This document shows positions 14,171 through 20,453 of a stretch of DNA of 24,671 nt, piece after piece. A program made the translations under genes and the position numbers. The stretch's first letter is position 1. Each line of letters opens with the position of its first letter. The notes below the pieces were generated by a model. That model was not told the origin of the DNA. It was given only the letters and a program-made list of their open reading frames with translations, and did no database searches. Source of the stretch: a virus; the IMG/VR virus record IMGVR_UViG_3300044682_000006, positions 1 through 24,671 of that record; one strand, given 5' to 3'.

Positions 14171-14479
14171 ATGACAACTGCCGTCGAAGAGGAAACCGAA
14201 CCAAAATGGTTGCGTACCTGCATCACGAGAGCCGGTTCAGTAGTAGGGCACTTTGATGCAACCTGCAATTTTTCTCCTAGCGAAGACGACACGCTAATGA
14301 TTCGAGGCGTTCGTAATGATGGACAACTATTCGTAGCCCATCTTTCTGTAGGCGATCCGAGGGCAACGCCGGAAGGGCTAAGGAAAATACTCTCCGACGA
14401 TTGCCTGCACATGCATGGAAAGATCAAGATTCCCAATCTCAATCTGCACAAAGGGCAAAACAATTGGGTAGAAGAATAA
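14171..14479 (+). CDS. Small hypothetical protein
   Basis: 102 residues behind ACCGGGAGAGGACT. Acidic N-terminus (MTTAVEEETE), then strand-rich sequence with a WLRTCITRAGSVVGHFDATC segment and a C-terminal half with KIKIPNLNLHKG. There is no recognisable domain. It lies between two genes with near-identical ribosome-binding spacers, pointing to a recently assembled cassette row. Confidence 0.55.
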   Translation: MTTAVEEETEPKWLRTCITRAGSVVGHFDATCNFSPSEDDTLMIRGVRNDGQLFVAHLSVGDPRATPEGLRKILSDDCLHMHGKIKIPNLNLHKGQNNWVEE

Positions 14480-14491
14480 TCGGGAGAGACA

Positions 14492-14908
14492 ATGAAATTC
14501 TTTTGGAACCGCATCTTTCAGGCTCTATTCGGCTGGTCATTGGTTCTACCGTCGAAAGCAGAACCCGCAAAACCGTTCGAGGGAAAAATCACATCCACAG
14601 AATCCGACGATGAGGTATGGATCGAACCATTAGAAATTGCCGAAGATTCTATTCTCAGACAAACTGACCCACTTCTCATGACGAGGAAGGAATGCCATGA
14701 GAGTACGGTGCGCTACTGGATGGAACGCAAAGGATATTCAAAAGAAGAAATTGCGAAGCCTTTGACGGATGATAGACTCAAAGAAATTGGCAGAGTAACA
14801 TTCAAAGAGCACTACCAAGCTCAGGAACGCAATCGCAGGGTTGTTAAGGCTGATCCGAGGTTTGAGGGATATGTTCTTCCAATCGCTGATGCACGGGAGG
14901 TTGAATGA
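14492..14908 (+). CDS. Paralogous phage protein A (duplicated domain)
   Basis: 138 residues. The N-terminus (MKFFWNRIFQALFGW) is hydrophobic/basic and may be a membrane-associated or signal-like segment. The core shares a clear pattern with the next gene: TDPLLM...HE.TVR.(W/F)MERKGY...EI..PLTD.R...IGR.T. The two must derive from a tandem duplication. The core is helical with an aromatic 'MERKGY' turn; no catalytic residues are evident. The stop overlaps the next ATG (ATGA at 14905-14908). Confidence 0.65.
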   Translation: MKFFWNRIFQALFGWSLVLPSKAEPAKPFEGKITSTESDDEVWIEPLEIAEDSILRQTDPLLMTRKECHESTVRYWMERKGYSKEEIAKPLTDDRLKEIGRVTFKEHYQAQERNRRVVKADPRFEGYVLPIADAREVE

Positions 14909-15450
14909 AATTCTTCACGATTGAAATGACCAGAAAAGATACTCTCAAGGGAGTTCTGCTTCGCACTCCATGGTTTACTTTCGCAATATATCCTTCAGTG
15001 CAGTCGCCAGAAGAGACGATAGCCGATAAGCCATTCCCCACGCCGCTGTGGCAAACCCCAGATGGAATAGCGAATAGGACAGACCCGCTGCTCATGGATG
15101 GGCAGCAGCGCCATGAGAATACTGTTCGCATGTTTATGGAGCGAAAGGGCTACAAGAGAAAAGAAATTGATCTGCCGCTCACGGACGAGCGGATGGGGAG
15201 AATCGGAAGAATGACTTACGGTGATTACGAGCGGTTTATCAATCGTTTAAGAGCTAATCACGCCAAAATGTATGAGAACCAAAATCCAATGGGTGCTGTA
15301 CACTCTGGGCAAACAGTGGATATTCGGTGCAAAGAGAATAAAGCAATGACCGCCGTTGCGCCTGTCCTGCTTGAGCGAACCTGTGAAGGCGGCAAGACGT
15401 ACCAAGTCTTGATGGAAGACTTTAAGGCTGGAAAGTATGCGCCAAAATAA
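14905..15450 (+). CDS. Paralogous phage protein B (duplicated domain)
   Basis: 181 residues; ATG overlaps the previous stop. It keeps the shared core of the preceding gene (TDPLLMDGQQRHENTVRMFM, then ERKGY...EIDLPLTDERM, IGRMTYGDYE) but has a different, longer C-terminus (RCKENKAMTAVAPVLLERTC...). The N-terminal strand segment (LLRTPWFTFAIYPSV) differs from the hydrophobic start of paralog A. The added C-terminus may give a separate partner. No known function; it immediately precedes the promoter of the regulator unit. Confidence 0.65.
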   Translation: MKFFTIEMTRKDTLKGVLLRTPWFTFAIYPSVQSPEETIADKPFPTPLWQTPDGIANRTDPLLMDGQQRHENTVRMFMERKGYKRKEIDLPLTDERMGRIGRMTYGDYERFINRLRANHAKMYENQNPMGAVHSGQTVDIRCKENKAMTAVAPVLLERTCEGGKTYQVLMEDFKAGKYAPK

Positions 15451-15463
15451 GCAGAAATAACGC

Positions 15464-15491
15464 TTGACAATCGCTATACAGTATCTATACA
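15464..15491 (+). promoter_or_regulatory. Promoter with direct-repeat operator for the RHH unit
   Basis: TTGACA (15464-15469), a 16-base spacer and TATACA (15486-15491) form a near-consensus sigma70 promoter. Two copies of CTATACA (15474-15480 and 15485-15491) lie 11 bp apart, one helical turn, overlapping the promoter. ATACAGTAT (15476-15484) is also palindromic. Such repeats suit a dimeric ribbon-helix-helix repressor. The start point would fall near 15498, two bases before the regulator's ATG. Confidence 0.65.
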
Positions 15492-15499
15492 TTAAAACC

Positions 15500-15661
15500 A
15501 TGCCAAGTCGAACTTCAGTTGGATATAGGCTGTCGGATGGGGCATTGAAGTTAATCATTTCCCTATCTGCTGCTATGGGCCTTTCCAAAACTGCTGTGAT
15601 CGAACTTGCGGTTAGGGAACTGGCGCGAAGAAACAAAATCACTCAATCGGATGCAGAGTGA
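15500..15661 (+). CDS. Ribbon-helix-helix (RHH) regulator
   Basis: 53 residues from ATG 15500 (MPSRTSVGYRLSDG). A longer in-frame form beginning at the TTG inside the -35 box is rejected. A short strand (TSVGYRL) is followed by helix one (SDGALKLIISLSAAMG) and helix two (SKTAVIELAVRELARRN), the Arc/MetJ-type RHH layout. Such dimers bind operators through a two-stranded sheet. The -10/ATG spacing implies a nearly leaderless transcript. No ribosome-binding site precedes the ATG, consistent with leaderless translation. It probably represses its own unit through the CTATACA repeats (inference). Confidence 0.75.
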   Translation: MPSRTSVGYRLSDGALKLIISLSAAMGLSKTAVIELAVRELARRNKITQSDAE

Positions 15662-15708
15662 TTATCCTCGGCATGGTCTTGGCAAATTCACACAAAAGAG
15701 GCGAATGT

Positions 15709-16329
15709 ATGGCTACGAAAGCGACAGCATTGTCGAATGTGTCCAACGATGCACAGTTGGACGTTGAAATTCAAACCCCGTTTATGGTTGAGGCTTCCAT
15801 TGAAGGCTCAGCGGCAATTCTTTTCCATCGCTGGTCCTGTGAGGCCGTGGCAGAGAAGGCGGCTTCAAAGAAAGGTTCTGCCGCAAAAAAGAGCGACAAC
15901 ATCGAGAGCTACATGTATCGTGACGAAAAGGGGCATGTGGCGATTCCCTCCGAATATTTCCGCATGAGCATCATCGGCGCAGCCAAGTTCAAGCAGGACC
16001 CGCGCTCACCGCGTAAATCAGCGATGGATTTGTTCAAGGCTGGTATATGCACCATTGGTGAACTGTGCTCGTTGGGTGTGAAGGAACCTGATTATCTCGA
16101 TCAGCGCCGCGTTGTGATTCAGCGCAATGGCATTACTCGCGTTCGGCCCGCGATGCTTGCTGGTTGGAAATGCAAGGTTTCGCTACAAGTTTTGTTGCCC
16201 GAATACATTGACCATCGGATGCTGCACGAAACGCTTGCTTACGCTGGCCGTATCGTTGGCGTTGGCGACTTTCGGCCTTCGTTTGGTCGCTTTCAGGTCA
16301 CGGCTTTCAATGTGATCGAATTGAAGTAA
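15709..16329 (+). CDS. Conserved phage protein of unknown function
   Basis: 206 residues from ATG 15709. A GTG at 15658 overlaps the regulator stop, but the stronger AGAGG site and the typical opening MATKATALS favour the later ATG. Recognisable segments are a glycine/hydrophobic FHRWSCEAVAEKAASKKGSA, a charged SPRKSAMDLFKAGI, and a C-terminal AGRIVGVGDFRPSFGRFQVT. The Gly/Arg/Phe-rich end with small strands is typical of compact sheet proteins of the RAMP-like kind, which is a guess. Similar proteins occur in other phages without known function. Its gene directly precedes the 5-nt GG array. Confidence 0.7.
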   Translation: MATKATALSNVSNDAQLDVEIQTPFMVEASIEGSAAILFHRWSCEAVAEKAASKKGSAAKKSDNIESYMYRDEKGHVAIPSEYFRMSIIGAAKFKQDPRSPRKSAMDLFKAGICTIGELCSLGVKEPDYLDQRRVVIQRNGITRVRPAMLAGWKCKVSLQVLLPEYIDHRMLHETLAYAGRIVGVGDFRPSFGRFQVTAFNVIELK

Positions 16330-16334
16330 CACGC

Positions 16335-16765
16335 GGCGTGTCACGGTCGGCACAGGAACGGCGCGGACAGATAAGGACTGGCAATCCACGGCGAGTTCCG
16401 GAGAGGCGGGTTGAGATATGGTCCGGCAAGACAAGAACGGGTAGGATGTGGTTCGGTCGGCAATGGTAGGGCATGGAACGGGTCATTATGACCGGCATGG
16501 TGAGTCACCGGTGCGGCGAGGGATGGAATGGGCACGTCGGGGAGTGGTTCTGCAAGGATGGCCACGGCACGGAGCGATTCGGTCGGACGGGGACAGGCAA
16601 TGCGGAGCGATGTATGGCAGGACATGGAACGGGCCGAAAGGCCGGTAAGGAGTGGTCTGCTCTGGAGAGTCCAGCAATGGCGAGCAACGGAGTGGAGAGA
16701 TTGGGTCAGGAACGGCGTGGCGGTGCATGGAAAGCAAAGGCTAGTCAAGGATCGCCAAGGCGTGG
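16335..16765 (+). repeat. Degenerate GG array with 5-nt phase
   Basis: About 430 bp of G-rich sequence in which GG steps recur every 5 or 10 bases, such as AACGG, CGCGG, CATGG. By hand count about 50 of some 63 GG runs keep one of three phases: 16335-16540, 16546-16631 and 16644-16764. The lattice slips only twice. Words recur (CATGGAACGGG and CAGGAACGGCG, twice each). Short hairpins are embedded: ACACG-CGG-CGTGT (16329-16341), GTCAT-T-ATGAC (16482-16492), GGCC-GAAA-GGCC (16632-16643) and CTGGA-GAG-TCCAG (16662-16674). A 5-nt period conflicts with triplet coding, so it is probably non-coding RNA or DNA. Function unknown. Confidence 0.75.
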
Positions 16766-16767
16766 TG

Positions 16768-16800
16768 AAATGGCAGACTTTAGGGTCTGCCATTTCCTTT
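16768..16800 (+). terminator. Rho-independent terminator after the array
   Basis: A perfect 11-bp stem AAATGGCAGAC / GTCTGCCATTT (16768-16778 and 16785-16795) encloses the loop TTTAGG and is followed by CCTTTTG. Its length and downstream T tract fit a strong terminator. It closes the unit that begins at the promoter 15464 and separates it from the portal promoter at 16805. Confidence 0.8.
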
Positions 16801-16804
16801 TGTG

Positions 16805-16833
16805 TAGACAGTTGAGAGTGTTTGTTTTAAGAT
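16805..16833 (+). promoter_or_regulatory. Promoter for the portal gene
   Basis: TAGACA (16805-16810), a 17-base spacer and TAAGAT (16828-16833) give 5/6 and 4/6 matches to sigma70 consensus, immediately after the terminator. The predicted start point is near 16840. The leader to the portal gene would be about 45 bases and carries GGGAGGAAAG as ribosome-binding site. Confidence 0.6.
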
Positions 16834-16849
16834 GCAATTCAGTTGCATC
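16831..16849 (+). promoter_or_regulatory. Inverted repeat at the portal start point
   Basis: GATGCAA-TTCAG-TTGCATC is a perfect 7-bp inverted repeat with a 5-base loop. It overlaps the end of the -10 box and the expected transcription start. It could be an operator (DNA) or a 5' hairpin (RNA). I did not notice a second copy in the window. Which protein would bind it is unknown; candidates are the XRE regulator at 6573 and the RHH regulator at 15500. Confidence 0.5.
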
Positions 16850-16887
16850 CAAGGGTGCTGCGCGAACCGGGAGGAAAGCGATGCGGT

Positions 16888-18972
16888 GTGTTTCTTGATC
16901 ATGTTGAAACGGTAAGTTGGCAAGCGCCGCCCTTCGAAGCTCCATCCAGCACAAAAATTGGCTGGATCGAGGACATGCTCAGCGAATCAGAAGGCTGGTT
17001 AAGCGGCCAAAAAAGCTATAAGAATCTTGCATCTAACCTAGCTGTTTTCAATGGTTTATTTAAAGATAAAGCAAAGTCTGTTCTGGTCACAAACGGCTTG
17101 CGGTACGCCGCCACAAAATTCGTTACGACCTTAGCAGAGGTCAGAGAAATTGCTGCGTATGGCTCCGACGTAAAAGCCTACAAACAGATGGCCGAGATGC
17201 TGACAAAGGTCTCGAAATGTGTTTATCTAGAATCCGACTTCCCAATCCAAATCTTGCGTGTTCTGCAGTACGCAACCGTTATGGGCATCGGCTATCTGTG
17301 GCCCAAGGTCCGTCCGACCGAGTATGGATATGGTCCAAGGGAGATGGTTTTTGATGCGCTAGGACTCTTAGATGTAATGCCAACTCAGATTCCGTCTAGG
17401 TCGAATGACATCCAAGATGCTTATTCCGTAACGATTTACGATTACATGCCTATCGCCGAATCCTATGGGAGATTTCCTCTCTATCAAGGAAAATTACAAA
17501 CTGTTGGCGTCAATTCTTACAAAAGTCTGATTCAGGCCAAGCGGCAGGACTTTGCTGCTTCCTATCGTTATGGCGATCTACAGGACCAAGGAAAGAGTTT
17601 CGGCAATCTATACACCGAGATAAGATACACATTCATCAGGGACTTGCGCATCAACAACACTGGTTTTGAGATGCAGTGCGGAGAACCTGGAACGTCATGG
17701 TATTACAAGGTTCCGTACATCGGGCAGGATATTTTTGGAGGAATTAGGAATGGTCAACCTTACATGCGCCCCGCAATGGCTGAGGATTGCCGCCTGTACC
17801 CTAACCTGCGGCTCATCATTTCATCGAACGGGCTGGACAGGCCAATGTACGACGGTACTGCATTCGACTGGGACCCAAACATCCCGGTAATTCAATACAC
17901 CGTAGACGATGTTCCGTGGGAGCCGGGAGGAAGATCGTTGGTTGGTGCCGTAGCGTCTATCCAGACAACCATCAGGAAATTCGAGCGTTTGATAGATCAA
18001 ACATCCTGCGCCGAAAAGGACCCTGCTCTTGGCTACAACGCTGACGAAAACGGAGGACCAAAGATTGAACACTGGGACCCGTTTGAATCAGGCACAAGGC
18101 TTGGACTATTTGGAGGCGGCAAGCCGCGAGATACTCTCCAATCGCTGCTTCCCGAAGGCGTAGCAGTAAAAAGCATAGATTTTGAATTGTTGAAGTATTA
18201 TCACGATTCCATGTTTGCCGAACTCGGATTAAACGATGTAGGCAACATTGCCAACATCAAGATCAACATGAGCGCGGACGATGCACAGAAGCAGATCGAG
18301 TCCATCGGGCCTATCGGAAAAGGCATTGCGATGCGACTGGAGAAGGCCAACAAGAAAGTAGGAGAAAGAGTTAAGTACCTTATACCTCAATGGTTTGACA
18401 CGCAAAGACTCATTGAGTACGTCGGCGAGGATCACATTGCAAGAGAAGTGTTCGACTACAATCCCGACGACATGGTTCCCAGCCATTTGCCAGACGAAAT
18501 GCTGCCTACAGGACAATTCCCCACCACGCCGTCGATGTACGACAAATTGACTAGGGCGAAGTGGCTGGTAAAGAAATTGCGGCTGATTTCTGTGCCGAGC
18601 ATGTTGCTGAAATTGACTGCGCAGGCTGAACAACTCAAATACTTGCAGCTCAAGCGTCAGCCGGATTGTCCATTGAGTTGGTCAACCTGCTTTGAGAAAT
18701 TGGACGTGCCTAACCCGAAAGAGGAAATTGAGAAATACTTTAAGGAGCAAATGCAATTGACCAAGATGAAACTCATGGCCGCTGCGATGGCCCAGAAGGA
18801 GATGCAGGAGTTAGGACTACAACCTCCAGAGGAACAAGGTGGCGGTAAGGGAGGCGGGAAGGGTGGAGGGCTGCACGCTGGTGGCAGACCGCCGAGTGGC
18901 CAACGTCCACCAAAATTGGCCCAAAAGGGCGGAGCGGGTGGCGCTGCCAGGACGGTCGTGAAAGAGTCGTAG
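16888..18972 (+). CDS. Portal protein (head-tail connector)
   Basis: Likely portal protein, the dodecameric ring through which DNA enters and leaves the head. From the GTG at 16888 it has 694 residues, in the size range of large podovirus-type portals. A long helical stem-like region includes NMSADDAQKQIESIGPIGKG. Helices follow (LTKMKLMAAAMAQKEMQELG), then a Gly/Lys/Pro-rich, probably disordered tail (GGGKGGGKGGG). The position among terminase, scaffold and capsid genes supports it. The start is uncertain: the ATG at 16881 with ideal ribosome-binding spacing is out of frame and ends after five codons. An upstream in-frame TTG at 16843 is also possible. Confidence 0.8.
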   Translation: MFLDHVETVSWQAPPFEAPSSTKIGWIEDMLSESEGWLSGQKSYKNLASNLAVFNGLFKDKAKSVLVTNGLRYAATKFVTTLAEVREIAAYGSDVKAYKQMAEMLTKVSKCVYLESDFPIQILRVLQYATVMGIGYLWPKVRPTEYGYGPREMVFDALGLLDVMPTQIPSRSNDIQDAYSVTIYDYMPIAESYGRFPLYQGKLQTVGVNSYKSLIQAKRQDFAASYRYGDLQDQGKSFGNLYTEIRYTFIRDLRINNTGFEMQCGEPGTSWYYKVPYIGQDIFGGIRNGQPYMRPAMAEDCRLYPNLRLIISSNGLDRPMYDGTAFDWDPNIPVIQYTVDDVPWEPGGRSLVGAVASIQTTIRKFERLIDQTSCAEKDPALGYNADENGGPKIEHWDPFESGTRLGLFGGGKPRDTLQSLLPEGVAVKSIDFELLKYYHDSMFAELGLNDVGNIANIKINMSADDAQKQIESIGPIGKGIAMRLEKANKKVGERVKYLIPQWFDTQRLIEYVGEDHIAREVFDYNPDDMVPSHLPDEMLPTGQFPTTPSMYDKLTRAKWLVKKLRLISVPSMLLKLTAQAEQLKYLQLKRQPDCPLSWSTCFEKLDVPNPKEEIEKYFKEQMQLTKMKLMAAAMAQKEMQELGLQPPEEQGGGKGGGKGGGLHAGGRPPSGQRPPKLAQKGGAGGAARTVVKES

Positions 18973-18995
18973 CGCTAGGAAACTAAAGGAGAAAA

Positions 18996-19235
18996 ATGGC
19001 GATCAAAATTAAGGTGCAACGGGATTACTTGCTTACTGAAGCTTCCATCGAATTGGCTGCCGACGTTTCACAGGTAGATGAAATTCTCAAGGCGAGCAAG
19101 TCGAACGGGAAAATGGTTGTGCTTTACAACCAGGGATGCATACAGGGGATCAACGTCGAGCAGAGAACAAAACTCAGTGACGTAAACGCGGAGAAGGTTC
19201 GGCAATTGTTAAAACTGGAAGATGTTGAACTATAG
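18996..19235 (+). CDS. Small hypothetical protein after the portal
   Basis: 79 residues behind AAAGGAGAAAA. Begins with alternating basic strand residues (MAIKIKVQRDYLLTEASIEL), then two helices rich in Leu, Lys and Glu. Small alpha/beta proteins directly after portal genes often serve the head, but no family is recognised here. Its stop touches the stop of the antisense HNH gene. Confidence 0.65.
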   Translation: MAIKIKVQRDYLLTEASIELAADVSQVDEILKASKSNGKMVVLYNQGCIQGINVEQRTKLSDVNAEKVRQLLKLEDVEL

Positions 19236-20042
19236 GTCGCCAAAGAGAGATGGTTGATCGGGATTAGAGTCTTTCTTCCTTTTCTGGCCTTGCATGATCG
19301 CAACAATCCTTTCTCTTTCGGCAGGATTACTCCCGTTATCCTTCCATCGATTAGCGGCCATCGACATAACCCAAACGTTCCCTTTTGTATAACCCAATTC
19401 GGGAACGATTTTGTCAACACTGGCCCAAACTCTACGATCAGGGCCATGATGGTAGTCGAGTCTAATATGCGGGAATAATGGGCAGAAGACTGGCAATTCA
19501 CACGTCGTTTTATCGAGCAGATCAGAAGCTACCATGCCGAACGGAATTCCCTTCCTATTCGCCCGTTCTTTGCACCTGCTTACAGCCTGCTTTGCCCAAT
19601 TATTTTCTTTCCATTTAGCCGTCGCTTTTGCACGTTTGTCAGGATGCTTCGCAGTAAAAGTAGCAGCCCATTTCTTGTTTAGCTCTTTGAAGTGTTCGGG
19701 ATTCTTCTTTCTGCTCTTTTTTGTCCGTTCATATCTCTTATCGTGATCAGTCGTTTCTTGAATGCACTTCTTGCACCGCGACCTGTATCCAGATTTGGTG
19801 AAGCAATCCTTACTGAAACTGCTCAGCGGTAGGTACTTTGTACATCTGGAGCATTGCTTAGTTTTGAATTCCTCATCATTTTTACGGAGCAGTTCTTCTA
19901 TGGTTTCCTCTAATTCATCACTATCGTCCGAATCGTTTTCAGCCTCATCCAATAGTGGAGCGTCAGCTTCGAATGTGAAGCGGACAATCGACCAATCATT
20001 AGGTTGGCTTTCAGGATATAATTGTGGAAATGGGGTTGGCAT
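19230..20042 (-). CDS. HNH endonuclease, homing-type
   Basis: 270 residues on the minus strand, the only convincing antisense gene in this stretch. The ATG follows GAGGAGCGCAAA. A Cys-x2-Cys pair (64/67) and a second (90/93) form a zinc-binding module. Lys/Arg-rich helices follow, and a C-terminal core reads DYHHGPDRRVWASVDKIV...YTKGNVWVMSMAANR. The ASVDKI...GYTKGNV pattern is typical of a phage HNH family that cuts DNA and spreads by homing. The gene sits inside the virion module against the transcription direction, a hallmark of a mobile insertion. The N-terminal acidic segment (ENDSDDSDELEETIEELLRK) is an unusual addition. Confidence 0.85.
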   Translation of the reverse strand: MPTPFPQLYPESQPNDWSIVRFTFEADAPLLDEAENDSDDSDELEETIEELLRKNDEEFKTKQCSRCTKYLPLSSFSKDCFTKSGYRSRCKKCIQETTDHDKRYERTKKSRKKNPEHFKELNKKWAATFTAKHPDKRAKATAKWKENNWAKQAVSRCKERANRKGIPFGMVASDLLDKTTCELPVFCPLFPHIRLDYHHGPDRRVWASVDKIVPELGYTKGNVWVMSMAANRWKDNGSNPAERERIVAIMQGQKRKKDSNPDQPSLFGDL

Positions 20043-20179
20043 TTTGCGCTCCTCGAAGCGTGAAGTGTGCAGGCGTTACTAGCGCCTACAACCCCATTGT
20101 ACCGCAAAACTCAAACGTATAAGGCGCAACTATATTAGAATCATCGCGATTTCATGGGAAAAATATTGAAAGATTTCGC

Positions 20180-20208
20180 TTGACAAGGTTTTTCGATTCA
20201 GTTATCTC
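20180..20208 (+). promoter_or_regulatory. Promoter for the capsid operon
   Basis: CTTGACAAGG contains a perfect -35 (20180-20185); 17 bases later TATCTC (20203-20208) matches three bases of TATAAT. The same word CTTGACAAGG occurs at 6521-6530. It lies just beyond the antisense HNH gene and restarts transcription toward the virion genes. The predicted start point is near 20214. Confidence 0.55.
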
Positions 20209-20251
20209 TTGAAAAGACATTAGCACGCGGCCCCCTCCTTTGGGAACAACC

Positions 20252-20304
20252 GGCGACTAGGCGAACATGGCCTAGCCGCCATTTTCGTTTGCTCTAAACA
20301 AACG
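20252..20304 (+). promoter_or_regulatory. Structured 5' leader of the capsid operon
   Basis: Two hairpins lie between the promoter and the first gene. The first pairs GGCG and TAGGC with GCCTA and CGCC around the loop GAACATG (20252-20280), with a small internal loop, and is followed by ATTTTCG. The second is CGTTTG-CTCTAAA-CAAACG (20286-20304), 19 bases before the ATG at 20324. The first plus its T-rich tail could act as an attenuator; the second may stabilise the 5' end of the message. Confidence 0.5.
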
Positions 20305-20323
20305 CAACCAAAAGGAGAACATC

Positions 20324-20428
20324 ATGGCTCGTCACAAGGTTCACGGAAAGAAGGGGCACGTCAAGAAGGCAGGTCGGAAGCGCGGTCACCGCAAGGGTGG
20401 ACACAAAAAGCTCGCAATGAAGGCCTAA
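20324..20428 (+). CDS. Tiny His/Lys/Gly-rich protein
   Basis: 34 residues behind AAAAGGAGAACATC: MARHKVHGKKGHVKKAGRKR, then GHRKGGHKKLAMKA. About two thirds of the residues are Lys, Arg, His or Gly. It is the first gene of the capsid operon, and its composition suggests binding to DNA or to acidic head proteins. Tiny basic proteins with a similar N-terminus occur again at 24493 and 24626. A packaging or DNA-condensing role is speculative. Confidence 0.65.
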   Translation: MARHKVHGKKGHVKKAGRKRGHRKGGHKKLAMKA

Positions 20429-20453
20429 TCGCAGCCACACAGGAGAACTGACA

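Noticed and set aside
15658-15708. GTG start for the protein beginning at 15709
   Set aside because: It overlaps the RHH stop (GTGA) and could be coupled, but the AGAGG site and the MATKATALS opening support the ATG at 15709.
16335-16765. CRISPR array or IS element inside the GG-rich region
   Set aside because: No constant-length direct repeats of 20-40 bases with unique spacers, no terminal inverted repeats and no transposase gene.
16448-16954. Long open frames on both strands across the GG array
   Set aside because: G-rich sequence depletes stop codons in all frames, and the 5-nt period rotates through the codon positions. The peptides are low-complexity Arg/Gly/Trp shadows with no ribosome-binding site.
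20058-20090. Short hairpin AGGCG-TTACTAG-CGCCT
   Set aside because: Five base pairs with no T tract; too weak and common to call a terminator or operator.
20043-20160. Promoter for the antisense HNH gene with -10 TACAAT on the minus strand
   Set aside because: The -10 is fair, but no acceptable -35 occurs 16-18 bases upstream, so it is not listed as a feature.
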